DNA of 31,760 nucleotides, from positions 1-31,760 of the forward strand of contig MVPZ01000222.1 of assembly GCA_002067045.1 (NCBI GenBank). The letters are read 5' to 3'. The stretch comes from Methanomassiliicoccales archaeon PtaB.Bin134. GTDB lineage: Archaea > Thermoplasmatota > Thermoplasmata > Methanomassiliicoccales > UBA472. A program made the translations under genes and the position numbers. Under the pieces are notes generated by a model that made no database searches, was not told the origin of the DNA, and worked only from the letters and a program-made list of their open reading frames with translations. This document shows, piece after piece, positions 10,754-17,716 of the stretch (position 1 is the first letter of the stretch; the number at the start of each line of letters is the position of its first letter).

Positions 10754-12022
10754 ATGAGCATCATGTTCGGGGCGAGGGCCGGACCCTCCGAGGAGATCAA
10801 GAGGGCGGCCAAGGCGGAGGGGGCGGACCCCGAGTGGATACGGCGCATGGTGGCCACAGGCCGCGCGGTCATCCCGTGCAACCCCGTTCATTCGCCGGAG
10901 CCGTGCGCCATCGGCGAGGGGCTGACCATCAAGATCAACGCCAACGTCGGAACGTCCAGGGACCTCCCTGAACTGGAGCCGGAGCTGGAGAAGGCCAGGG
11001 TGGCAGTGCGATACGGCGCCGACGCCATCATGGACCTGAGCACCGGTGGGGATGTGGACCAGATACGACGCACCATACTGCGGGAGGTCCGCGTGCCGGT
11101 GGGCACCGTGCCCATCTATCAGGAGGGGCTGCAGGCCGCGCGGAGGAGTGCCGTGGTGGACATGGACGAGGATGACATGTTCGGGGGTATCGAGAAGCAC
11201 GCCCGCGACGGCGTGGACTTCATGACCGTGCATTGCGGCATTACCCTGGAGTCCATATCCCGTCTGAGGGGCTCCGGAAGGCTGACCGACGTGGTCTCCC
11301 GTGGAGGGGCCTTCCTCACCGCCTGGATCCTGCACAACGAGCGGGAGAACCCCCTCTACGAGAACTTCGATTACCTGCTGGAGATGGCCCAGAAGTACGA
11401 GTTCGCCCTGAGCCTCGGCGACGGGCTGCGCCCGGGCTGCGTGGCCGACGCCACGGACAGAGCGCAGATCCAGGAGCTCATCATCCTTGGCGAGCTGGTG
11501 CAGCGCTGCCGGGAGGCCGGGGTGCAGTGCATGGTGGAGGGGCCGGGGCATGTTCCGCTCTCGCAGATCGAGGCCAACGTGCTCCTGGAGAAGAGGGTGT
11601 GCGACAACGCCCCCTTCTATGTCCTGGGACCGCTGGTCACGGACATCGCCCCCGGGTACGACCACATCGTGGGGGCCATCGGCGGCGCGGTGGCCGGTTA
11701 TGCCGGCGCGGACTTCCTGTGCTACGTGACGCCGGCCGAGCACCTCTGTCTGCCCACCCTGGACGACGTCAGGGAGGGCGTGATCGCCAGCAAGATCGCC
11801 GCCCACGCCGCGGACCTGGCCCGGGGGCGGGGCGCGGAGAGGGACGAGCGCATGGCCATGGCCAGGAAGAGGCTGGACTGGGAGGGCATGTACCGCGAGG
11901 CCCTGGACGAGGAGAAGGCAAGGCGCTACCGTAAGCGCGGGAACACCGCGGAGGACGAGGGCTGCTCCATGTGCGGCGACGTGTGCGCCATACGCATGGT
12001 CAAGGAGTACCTGGAGAAGTGA
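10754..12022 (+). CDS. thiC: Phosphomethylpyrimidine synthase ThiC
   Basis: ThiC is a radical-SAM enzyme that converts aminoimidazole ribotide to HMP-phosphate, the pyrimidine half of thiamine. The protein is 422 residues, the usual archaeal length. It carries GLTIKINANVGTS, GADAIMDLSTGGD, PVGTVPIYQ, DFMTVHCGIT, SRGGAFLTAWI, LSLGDGLRPGC, EGPGHVPL and YDHIVGAIGGA. The C-terminal cluster-binding cysteines are in CSMCGDVC (Cys404, 407, 411), spaced CX2CX3C rather than the CX2CX4C of E. coli ThiC. The open frame extends upstream to 10544 but that part is unlike ThiC; ATG 10754 (MSIMFGARAG) fits the family. In-frame GTG 10745 and ATG 10763 are alternatives. The stop codon is one base from the CCA end of the opposing tRNA gene. 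Confidence 0.95.
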   Translation: MSIMFGARAGPSEEIKRAAKAEGADPEWIRRMVATGRAVIPCNPVHSPEPCAIGEGLTIKINANVGTSRDLPELEPELEKARVAVRYGADAIMDLSTGGDVDQIRRTILREVRVPVGTVPIYQEGLQAARRSAVVDMDEDDMFGGIEKHARDGVDFMTVHCGITLESISRLRGSGRLTDVVSRGGAFLTAWILHNERENPLYENFDYLLEMAQKYEFALSLGDGLRPGCVADATDRAQIQELIILGELVQRCREAGVQCMVEGPGHVPLSQIEANVLLEKRVCDNAPFYVLGPLVTDIAPGYDHIVGAIGGAVAGYAGADFLCYVTPAEHLCLPTLDDVREGVIASKIAAHAADLARGRGAERDERMAMARKRLDWEGMYREALDEEKARRYRKRGNTAEDEGCSMCGDVCAIRMVKEYLEK

Positions 12023-12023
12023 G

Positions 12024-12120
12024 TGGAGCCACTGGAGGGTTTTGAACCCCCGGCCTGCGGTTTACGAAACCGCCGCTCTCTAGCGGCCCTGTGGAAGGGC
12101 TACCGCTGAGCTACAGTGGC
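12024..12120 (-). tRNA. tRNA-Thr (anticodon CGT) with a D-loop intron and encoded CCA
   Basis: Read on the minus strand from 12120, a full cloverleaf forms. The acceptor GCCACTG/CAGTGGC has seven perfect pairs, and the D-stem is GCTC/GAGC. The anticodon stem GCGGT/ACCGC has loop TTCGTAA, giving anticodon CGT (Thr, codon ACG). The variable loop is AGGCC, and the T-arm GGGGG/CCCTC has loop TTCAAAA. The discriminator is T, as in most archaeal tRNA-Thr, and CCA is encoded (complement of 12024-12026). The segment between the D-stem strands is 29 bases, about 20 too long, and is explained by an intron. A TATA-like ATTTAAAATTT at 12148-12158 lies about 32 bases upstream of the 5' end. Confidence 0.93.
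12081..12100 (-). other. Predicted 20-nt intron in the tRNA-Thr D-loop
   Basis: The extra bases fold into a bulge-helix-bulge motif, the substrate of the archaeal splicing endonuclease. Its central helix is GCGG/CCGC. On each side lies a three-base TAG bulge, followed by outer helices CCCT/AGGG (closing a five-base TCCAC loop) and GCTC/GAGC (the D-stem). Cutting TA^G in each bulge removes bases 12100-12081 and leaves D-loop AGCGGTAGA. A five-pair central helix (AGCGG/CCGCT) would shift the 3' cut by one base, so the ends are uncertain by one or two bases. Confidence 0.8.
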
Positions 12121-12178
12121 GCTAGGGCAGCATCAACCGCTACGGCCATTTAAAATTTGTTGTTTGGGCGCCTCAGAC

Positions 12179-12190
12179 AAATATATTATC
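12179..12190 (+). promoter_or_regulatory. TATA box of the DUF835 gene, leaderless start
   Basis: AAATATATTATC is centred about 30 bases before ATG 12217, the spacing expected if transcription begins at or near the start codon. No Shine-Dalgarno site with proper spacing precedes that ATG, which supports a leaderless mRNA. Confidence 0.5.
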
Positions 12191-12216
12191 TGGCATCGCG
12201 CTTCGCCATCAAGGAC

Positions 12217-13227
12217 ATGTTGATCTCTGAGCTGCGTCTCCCGGTGGGGGAAAAGGAGGAGGAGCGCAAGGGAGGGCAGGCCTCGCTGCGCGATCTGCTG
12301 GATTCCATAAAGAGGTCCGAGCTGACCGGATATCTGCGCACCGCCCTGACCCTGGACGGGGACAGCTCCAGCGGGATCCTGGTTTTCGACCATGGCTCGC
12401 CGACCGTGGCCCTCTACAGCTTCAAGCCCGCGGGGAACAACAGCGTGGAGATGATGTACCGCGGGGAGCGCGCCGCCGAGTTCACCCTGGGGGACTCCAT
12501 ATTCCCGGACACCAGCATCAGCCTGATGAAGGTGGCCGACCGCGACGCCCTGCTCTCCATGATCGAGAGCTACCGGCAGGACCGCACCCCGGACCTCAAC
12601 GACTTCATGATGCACTTCTACCGCGACAACCTGCGCTCCGGCGACGGGGGGGAGGGTGCGGAGGAGGGGGCCAGCATACTTGAGCTCAAGCAGGCCATCA
12701 TAAAGTACCACCGCGAGAAGTCGCTGGAGATGTCCAGCCGGCGGGGGCTGAGGGACGTGGAGCTGGAGCTGGACGAGGGGGAGAGCTACCTGGTGGAGGA
12801 GCAGAGCCGGGACTTCTCGCACGGAATATTCGTGGCCTACCTGTCCAAGGGATACGCGGGGCTGGCCATCAGCCGCACCAATCCCCGCATGCTCAAGAGG
12901 TCCTACAACGAGATAGATGCCGACCTCGTATGGCTGACGGACCACGAGTCGGAGACGGAGCGGACCATCCCGCCCTCGCTGGAGAAGATCGTGGTGGTGG
13001 TAGAGGAGTTCATGGAGGATCATGAGAAGGCGGTCGTCCTGATCGACGACCTTCAGTATCTCATAAGCAGCAACTCCTTCGAGGGGGCGTTGCGCTTCAT
13101 CCGCTCCCTGGTGGACCGCATCAGCGAGCGTCCGGCGCTGTTCCTGCTGTCCATAGACCCCGCCAGCCTCAGCCTGCAGGAGCGCTCCATACTGGAGAGG
13201 GAGATGCGCCTGGTCCGGGAGCGCTAG
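12217..13227 (+). CDS. DUF835 domain protein
   Basis: A 336-residue protein with two parts. The N-terminal ~115 residues (DLLDSIKRSELTGYLRTALT, then SSSGILVFDHGSPTVALY) resemble the small archaeal DUF2226-like effector or sensor domain, a tentative match. The C-terminal ~150 residues match DUF835: a Ser/Asp-rich lead, GIFVAYLSKGYAGLAISRTNP, LVWLTDHESE, VVLIDDLQYLISSNSF and LFLLSIDPASLS. This resembles a degenerate RecA-like fold without a P-loop. DUF835 is common in Thermoplasmatota and is often found with signalling or chemotaxis modules; its molecular role is not established. The frame is open from a TTG at 12157, but ATG 12217 with its TATA box is preferred. Its TAG stop overlaps the TAG stop of the converging zinc-ribbon gene at 13224-13227 (CTAG). 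Confidence 0.8.
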   Translation: MLISELRLPVGEKEEERKGGQASLRDLLDSIKRSELTGYLRTALTLDGDSSSGILVFDHGSPTVALYSFKPAGNNSVEMMYRGERAAEFTLGDSIFPDTSISLMKVADRDALLSMIESYRQDRTPDLNDFMMHFYRDNLRSGDGGEGAEEGASILELKQAIIKYHREKSLEMSSRRGLRDVELELDEGESYLVEEQSRDFSHGIFVAYLSKGYAGLAISRTNPRMLKRSYNEIDADLVWLTDHESETERTIPPSLEKIVVVVEEFMEDHEKAVVLIDDLQYLISSNSFEGALRFIRSLVDRISERPALFLLSIDPASLSLQERSILEREMRLVRER

Positions 13228-14207
13228 ACGTTCTTCAGCTCTTCCTTGAAGTCCAGCAGCAGGTCCAGGGCCTCGTCGGGCTTGCCGCGGTTCATGGCCA
13301 CCCCGGCGTCCTTGAGGATCTTGACCATGGTGCGCACGTCCTTGCCGTCGGCCTTGGCGTCCAGAAGCTGGTTCTTGGCCTTCCTCATCTCGGACCTGGC
13401 GGCCTCCGGCAGCCCCTGCATGAGCTGCTCCCGGCCCTTGCGGGCCACTATGCCCATCATCCCCCAGTCGCCCTGGTCCCCGGCATCGTTGGCCTCGCGC
13501 AGCATCCTCCTGGCCTCCCTAATGTCAAGGTAGAAGTGGTCGCACACCTCGATCAAGCGGGAGAGCGCCTCGTACATCTCGTTGGCCTCGATGTACTTCC
13601 CGCTGGACCTTTCCGCGGCCTTGCGGCCCTTGGCCGCCGCGCCCAGCGCCCCTTCCATATCTCCGTCCCGGCGCAGGGACCTGAGGTCGGCCAGGGCGTC
13701 CAACACCTCCGCGGGGTCGCTTCCCGAACGGGCCACCACCTCGCCCAGCTTCTCCAGCCCCTCCTCCTCGGAATCCAGGGAGGCCTCCAGGGCCGCCCTG
13801 ATGGAGGAGCGGGCCTCCTTGACCATCTGCACCGCGGTGGCCAGGTCCCTCTGCTTGCCCGCGCGAATGGCCTTGTCTATGAGCCTGCGGCCCTCCCCCA
13901 CCTCCACGCCATGGTCCTGGGATATGATCAGCAGCGGCTTCACCTCGGCCACCAGCATGGGGAACTCCTTGCGCAGCTCCTCGTCCCCCTCCTCTACCAG
14001 GGGCTTGCCGCAGGACGGGCAGGAGGAGGACTCGGCGGGCACGGACTCGCCGCAGCTGGGGCATTCTATGACCGGGACCTCCTCGATGACGAACTCCGTC
14101 CCGCACTTGGGGCATTTGGCCGCCTCGCCGACTATATGCGCGCCGCATTCGGGGCAGTCGAACTCGAATACCTCTTCATGGTTGGCATCTCCCTGGTAGT
14201 CTGGCAT
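13224..14207 (-). CDS. Double zinc-ribbon protein with helical repeats
   Basis: A 327-residue soluble protein. The N-terminal ~75 residues hold two zinc ribbons built from four CPxCG knuckles (CPECG, CPKCG, CPSCG, CPSCG). The other ~250 residues are all-helical and TPR-like, with Ala/Arg/Glu/Leu-rich helices and recurring motifs such as LIDKAIRAGKQRDLATAVQM and AGDQGDWGMMGIVARKG. ATG 14207 is chosen because AGGTG lies six bases before it; a GTG three codons upstream coincides with that site. It is likely a protein-protein or nucleic-acid binding scaffold. I do not recognise a named family. It converges on the DUF835 gene, with the two stop codons overlapping. Confidence 0.8.
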   Translation of the reverse strand: MPDYQGDANHEEVFEFDCPECGAHIVGEAAKCPKCGTEFVIEEVPVIECPSCGESVPAESSSCPSCGKPLVEEGDEELRKEFPMLVAEVKPLLIISQDHGVEVGEGRRLIDKAIRAGKQRDLATAVQMVKEARSSIRAALEASLDSEEEGLEKLGEVVARSGSDPAEVLDALADLRSLRRDGDMEGALGAAAKGRKAAERSSGKYIEANEMYEALSRLIEVCDHFYLDIREARRMLREANDAGDQGDWGMMGIVARKGREQLMQGLPEAARSEMRKAKNQLLDAKADGKDVRTMVKILKDAGVAMNRGKPDEALDLLLDFKEELKNV

Positions 14208-14260
14208 GTGGGGCACCTGGGTCCAAAGACCATCGACTTAAGATTATTTCAATGTGTTTA

Positions 14261-15064
14261 TTAAATGCTCCGGCAGCTTCCGGTAAGATGCTCCAGCATA
14301 CGCCGGGAATCCTCCATCGGCGCGGTGGACTCGCAGATCACCGTGGCCTCCATGCCCCTGTCGACCAGGGCATCCAGGACCATGAGGTGGTCCAGCCCCT
14401 CCCCCAGGCGCAGGTGCCTGCGCTCCCCGGCGGCGGTGAACTCGATGCCGCTGATATGGCAGTGCAGCCTCGGCACCTCGGGGACGGAGGCCAGCATGGA
14501 CCGCAGGGAGGCGGGGTCGAGATCCGTTCCCCGGGCCCGCAGGTGGGCGAAGTCGACCACCGGGACGGTGCCTGGCACCTCGGCCATGACCCGGGCGATC
14601 TCCTCCAGGGTGCCCCAGGCCGCCCCCCTTCCCATGGTCTCCAGGCCGATGAGGGCGTTCAGCCCCTCCCCCCGGGCGCGGTCCGAGACCTCATGGAAGG
14701 CTGCGATGACCTGCCTGGTGGCCTCCTCCTTCCCCAGCCTGCCGTAGGTGGCCGCGTGGACCACCACCAGCCAGGCCCCGAAGGCCTCCGCTCCGCGCAT
14801 GGCCCTGATGACCCATTCCATGCTCTTCTCCCTGGTCTCCGGGGACGGCGAGGCCAGGTTGATGTAGTAGGGGGCGTGGGCGCTGAGCAGCACGTCCAGG
14901 CGCTCGGCCTCCTCCCTGGCCTCATGGGCCTTCTGAGGGTTGAACTGCACGTTGCGCACGAACTGCAGCTCCAGGGCGTCCAGTCCTGCCTGGCGTACCT
15001 TCCGCACCCCGTCAGCGGGCGAACGCGAGCCCTCCGGATACCCCGCCGGCCCCACGCGGATCAT
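14261..15064 (-). CDS. nfo: Endonuclease IV-like AP endonuclease (TIM barrel)
   Basis: A 267-residue protein of the endonuclease IV/xylose-isomerase-like TIM-barrel family. These enzymes cut DNA 5' of abasic sites using three metal ions. Metal-ligand motifs appear in order: SAHAPYYINLASP (His ~72), VVVHAATYG (His ~113), GLETMGRG (Glu ~149), VVDFAHLRARG (Asp/His), LHCHISGIEF, HLRLGEGLDH and VICESTAPMEDS (Glu). The length equals short archaeal homologues. It begins at ATG 15064 with a TATA-like CATATTAG (15087-15094) about 27 bases upstream, so it is probably leaderless. It diverges from the kinase-methyltransferase-OGG operon, and the pairing of an AP endonuclease with an oxidised-base glycosylase supports a repair role. 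Another sugar-phosphate isomerase-like activity cannot be excluded. Confidence 0.82.
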   Translation of the reverse strand: MIRVGPAGYPEGSRSPADGVRKVRQAGLDALELQFVRNVQFNPQKAHEAREEAERLDVLLSAHAPYYINLASPSPETREKSMEWVIRAMRGAEAFGAWLVVVHAATYGRLGKEEATRQVIAAFHEVSDRARGEGLNALIGLETMGRGAAWGTLEEIARVMAEVPGTVPVVDFAHLRARGTDLDPASLRSMLASVPEVPRLHCHISGIEFTAAGERRHLRLGEGLDHLMVLDALVDRGMEATVICESTAPMEDSRRMLEHLTGSCRSI

Positions 15065-15086
15065 GCCGCTCGGATGGCCTGGGAGG

Positions 15087-15120
15087 CATATTAGCGTACC
15101 GGGGCGTACAATGTAAATAT
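15087..15120. promoter_or_regulatory. Divergent promoters of the endonuclease IV and adenosine-kinase operons
   Basis: The 86-base gap carries CATATTAG (15087-15094), placed about 27 bases before ATG 15064 on the minus strand. It also carries TGTAAATATT (about 15112-15121), placed about 34 bases before ATG 15151 on the plus strand. The two core promoters are only about 25 bases apart, so joint control is possible. Confidence 0.45.
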
Positions 15121-15150
15121 TCGCGAGGGGATTGTTAGCCTGGGAGGAGA

Positions 15151-15633
15151 ATGAAGCAGTTCAACGTCCCTGTGGACCGGCCTGAGGGCGCCAACGTGAT
15201 CGTGGGGCAGTCCCATTTCATCAAGACGGCCGAGGACCTCTACGAGGCCATGGTCAATTCCGTCCCCCAGGCCAGGTTCGGGGTGGCCTTCTGCGAGGCC
15301 TCCGGGGACCGGCTGGTGCGGGTGGAGGGCAACGACCCGGAGCTCATGGAGTGCGCCCAGCGTAACGCCCTGAAGGTGGGGGCCGGGCACACCTTCTTCA
15401 TAGTCATGCGCGAGGCCTATCCCATAAACGTGCTCGGGCGCATAAAGCAGGTGCCGGAGGTCTGCTCCGTGTTCTGCGCCACCGCCAACGACCTAGAGCT
15501 GGTGGTGGCCGAGAGCGCGCTGGGGAGGGGGATAATCGGGGTCATAGACGGCCAGATGCCGGCAGGAGTTGAGCAGGATGAGGATGTCCAGAAAAGAAGA
15601 GGTTTCCTCCGCAAGATCGGATACAAGCTATGA
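15151..15633 (+). CDS. Adenosine-specific kinase family protein (PF04008, formerly DUF355)
   Basis: A 160-residue protein matching the small archaeal and bacterial adenosine-specific kinase family end to end. Motifs are IVGQSHFIKTAEDLYEAMV, RFGVAFCEASGDRLVR, GAGHTFFIVM, INVLGRIKQVPEVC, VFCATANDLELVVAE, GRGIIGVIDG and the usual FLRKIGYKL ending. A crystallised homologue from Pyrobaculum was linked to adenosine phosphorylation; the family has no classical P-loop, so the physiological substrate remains open. GGGAGGAG lies directly before ATG 15151. The downstream methyltransferase starts inside this gene (56-base overlap), so they are translated from one message. Confidence 0.88.
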   Translation: MKQFNVPVDRPEGANVIVGQSHFIKTAEDLYEAMVNSVPQARFGVAFCEASGDRLVRVEGNDPELMECAQRNALKVGAGHTFFIVMREAYPINVLGRIKQVPEVCSVFCATANDLELVVAESALGRGIIGVIDGQMPAGVEQDEDVQKRRGFLRKIGYKL

Positions 15634-16396
15634 GGAGCCGGACCTGTACGAGGTCCTCGGGAAGTACTACGACATCTGGTACGAGGACCAGGTGGACGAT
15701 GTGCAGTTCTACCTGCAGCTGGCCGAGCGCTTCGGCGGGCCGGTGCTGGAGTGCATGTGCGGAACCGGGCGCACCCTGATACCGCTGGCCGAGGAGGGGT
15801 ACGAGGTCTGGGGCTTCGACCGCAGCCACGCCATGCTGGACCGCCTCACCGCCAAGATGGAGCTCTGCGACGAGGATGTGCAGTCGCGCATAAGCGTTCA
15901 TCACGCGGACATGCGCACCTTCGAGTGCCCCCGCAGGTACAAACTGATAGTCGTCCCCTTCAACGCCTTCCTGCACCTGCTGGAGCGGGAGGGGCAGGAG
16001 GCCGCCCTGCGCCATGTGGCCGAGCATCTGGAGGAGGGTGGCCGCTTCGTGCTCAGCGTCTTCAACCCCCGCTTGGACCGCCCGGAGGAGCTGGTGCGGC
16101 ATCGTGGGACCAGGACCATGCTCAACGGGGAGATCGTCTCCCGGTTCGAGGCCCAGACCTTCGACCAGCCGAGGCACCGCACCACCGTGCACTACTTCAT
16201 CGACATCTCCCGGCAGGACCGGGAGATGCGCCGGGTCACCGCCTGCTTCACCATCCGCTACATGTCCTACCAGGACGTGCTGGAGCTTATGGAGTCCTGC
16301 GGGCTGGAGGTGGTGGAGACCTTCGGGGACTGGCACTTCTCGCCGTTCACCAAGGGCAGCGACATGATGGTGTTCGTGGCCAAGCGGTCCCCATGA
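15578..16396 (+). CDS. Class I SAM-dependent methyltransferase
   Basis: A 272-residue Rossmann-fold methyltransferase. Motif I is VLECMCGTGRTLIPLA, followed by EVWGFDRSHAMLDRL (acidic loop for the adenosine ribose), HHADMRTFE (motif II), LIVVPFNAFLHLL (motif IV region) and LEEGGRFVLSVFNP. The C-terminal half has the beta-rich FEAQTFDQPRHRTTVHYF and CFTIRYMSYQDVLELMESCGLEVVETFGDW elements typical of small-molecule methyltransferases. The substrate cannot be told from sequence. ATG 15578 is preferred (AGGAG nine bases before); TTG 15569 and ATG 15584 are alternatives. Its stop TGA overlaps the ATG of the glycosylase gene (ATGA), indicating translational coupling. Confidence 0.85.
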   Translation: MRMSRKEEVSSARSDTSYEEPDLYEVLGKYYDIWYEDQVDDVQFYLQLAERFGGPVLECMCGTGRTLIPLAEEGYEVWGFDRSHAMLDRLTAKMELCDEDVQSRISVHHADMRTFECPRRYKLIVVPFNAFLHLLEREGQEAALRHVAEHLEEGGRFVLSVFNPRLDRPEELVRHRGTRTMLNGEIVSRFEAQTFDQPRHRTTVHYFIDISRQDREMRRVTACFTIRYMSYQDVLELMESCGLEVVETFGDWHFSPFTKGSDMMVFVAKRSP

Positions 16397-17172
16397 TCCT
16401 GGATCTGGACCACACCCTGGGCTGCGGGCAGGTCTTCCGCTGGAAAAAGGAGCGCGGCCTCTGGAAGGGAGTGGTGGACGGAAGGATGGCCGTGCTGCGG
16501 CAGGACGGCCCGGGGGTTCGCATACTCTCGGGGATGGACCCTGAACGGTTCCGGAGCTACTTCCGCCTGGAAGACGACCTGGAGGGCGTATACGCGAAGC
16601 TGGGCGGGGATCCCATCCTCGCCGATTATTTTAAAAGGTACCGGGGGCTGCGCCTCATACGCCAGGACCCCTGGGAATGCCTGGCGTCATATGTGTTGGC
16701 CACCAACGCCAACATCCCGCGAATCCAGGGAATGATCGAGAGGGTGTGCCGCACCTTCGGGGAGGAGATGGACGGATTCTTTGCCTTCCCCACCCCGGAG
16801 AGGCTGCTGGACCGCTGCCAGCGGGCCGAGGGCTGCGGACTGGGATACCGGGCCAAGCGCTTCATCGAGCTGGCCGGCATGGCCTACCGCGAGGAGTTCG
16901 ACCTCGATGCCTTCCGGAGCATGGGCTACGAGGAGTGCGTTCGGGAGCTGGTGAGGTTGCCGGGCGTGGGGCCCAAGGTGGCCGACTGCGTGAGCGTCTT
17001 CTCCCTGGAGCACCTGGAGGCCTTCCCGGTGGACGTCAGGATACGCAGGGCCATGGCCGAGCTCTATGGCATGCAGGGCAGCTACCGGCAGGTGAGCAGG
17101 GCAGCTCGAGAAAGGTTCGGCCGATGGGCCGGCTACGCCCAGGAGTACATCTATTACGCCTACGGGCGCTGA
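16393..17172 (+). CDS. ogg: OGG1-type 8-oxoguanine DNA glycosylase/lyase
   Basis: The enzyme removes 8-oxoguanine from DNA and nicks the abasic site. The 259-residue protein has the OGG1-like N-terminal domain (GCGQVFRWKKE) and ATNANIPRIQGMIERVC, which aligns with the Asn-rich helix of human OGG1. The helix-hairpin-helix GPD motif is LVRLPGVGPKVADCVSVFSLEHLEAFPVDVRI, with catalytic Lys195 and Asp214. Both residues are intact, so a bifunctional glycosylase/lyase is expected. The frame is open far upstream, but that part is a shadow of the methyltransferase gene. ATG 16393 overlaps the methyltransferase stop by four bases. It is the last gene of the three-gene operon and converges on the HTH regulator gene, one base from its stop. 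Confidence 0.93.
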   Translation: MILDLDHTLGCGQVFRWKKERGLWKGVVDGRMAVLRQDGPGVRILSGMDPERFRSYFRLEDDLEGVYAKLGGDPILADYFKRYRGLRLIRQDPWECLASYVLATNANIPRIQGMIERVCRTFGEEMDGFFAFPTPERLLDRCQRAEGCGLGYRAKRFIELAGMAYREEFDLDAFRSMGYEECVRELVRLPGVGPKVADCVSVFSLEHLEAFPVDVRIRRAMAELYGMQGSYRQVSRAARERFGRWAGYAQEYIYYAYGR

Positions 17173-17550
17173 TCAGAGGTCGCACTGGGGGCACACGCAG
17201 GCCGGGGCGCGCAGCCCGGTCTGCGTTTCGTAGATGCCCACCAGCATGCCGCTCTTCTTGACCATCTCGCAGATGCGGCATGTCTCCATGACGATGTCGG
17301 AGCCGTTGATGATGCGGACCGCGGATATCTCCACCTCCCGCCTGAAATCATCGTACTTGCCGCTGTTCTCCAGCTCCTTGTTGGTCCCCCTCTTGGCCTT
17401 GAGGTACTGGGAGATGGCGGCGTCGGTCACCCCGAACTTGCGAGCCACTTCCGCCTGGCTCAGATGGTGCTTCTGGACCAGCTCACGGGCCAGTTCGCGG
17501 CGTATGGAGGGCAGCACGTACCAGACGATCAGCTCGCACGGGATCTTCAT
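17173..17550 (-). CDS. HTH transcriptional regulator with a C-terminal cysteine cluster (COG2522-like)
   Basis: A 125-residue DNA-binding protein. Residues ~31-56 form a Cro/XRE-type helix-turn-helix (SQAEVARKFGVTDAAISQYL). The C-terminal half carries Cys91, Cys94, Cys118, Cys120 and Cys123 (CRIC and CVCPQC), likely holding a metal or iron-sulfur cluster, plus Cys5 near the start. This arrangement matches a group of short predicted archaeal regulators of unknown ligand. ATG 17550 has a TATA-like CTTAAAATTAT about 29 bases upstream, so it is probably leaderless. It is divergent from thi4 across 166 bases, making it a candidate regulator of thi4 and perhaps of itself. Ligand and targets are not known from sequence. 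Confidence 0.85.
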   Translation of the reverse strand: MKIPCELIVWYVLPSIRRELARELVQKHHLSQAEVARKFGVTDAAISQYLKAKRGTNKELENSGKYDDFRREVEISAVRIINGSDIVMETCRICEMVKKSGMLVGIYETQTGLRAPACVCPQCDL

Positions 17551-17600
17551 CGGCCAATCAATGCCTTAACAATTCTTAAAATTATCGTTGGACTGGCCCC

Positions 17601-17644
17601 CGGGCGGCGGGACCTTTTGCCGGCGCGGACCGCCCGACGGGACC
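17601..17644. promoter_or_regulatory. GC-rich repeat block between the HTH regulator and thi4
   Basis: A GC-rich island lies between two AT-rich promoters. It contains a perfect inverted repeat CGGGCGG (17601-17607) / CCGCCCG (17630-17636) and a central GCCGGC palindrome (17619-17624). A near-perfect direct repeat CGGCGGGACC (17605-17614) / CGACGGGACC (17635-17644) has a 30-base offset, close to three helical turns. It sits just upstream of the thi4 TATA box and is a candidate binding site for the divergent HTH protein. The repeats are seen; binding is inferred. Confidence 0.5.
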
Positions 17645-17655
17645 GTTTCAGGCAT

Positions 17656-17666
17656 GATATAAATAA
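17656..17666 (+). promoter_or_regulatory. thi4 TATA box
   Basis: GATATAAATAA is a strong archaeal TATA box. Transcription would start near 17687, giving a leader of about 30 bases that contains the ribosome site GAGAGGT (17704-17710) before ATG 17717. Confidence 0.65.
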
Positions 17667-17716
17667 AAAATGCTCTTTACCTAAAACGTTCGGCCTTCGG
17701 GGCGAGAGGTATTCAG

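Noticed and set aside
10694..11806. A 370-codon minus-strand frame across thiC
   Set aside because: Antisense shadow of thiC with His/Gly/Val-rich low-information sequence and no ribosome site.
15751..16392. A 214-codon in-frame extension ahead of the OGG gene
   Set aside because: It overlaps the methyltransferase in another frame and has Pro/Arg/Gly-rich shadow composition; the OGG fold begins at 16393.
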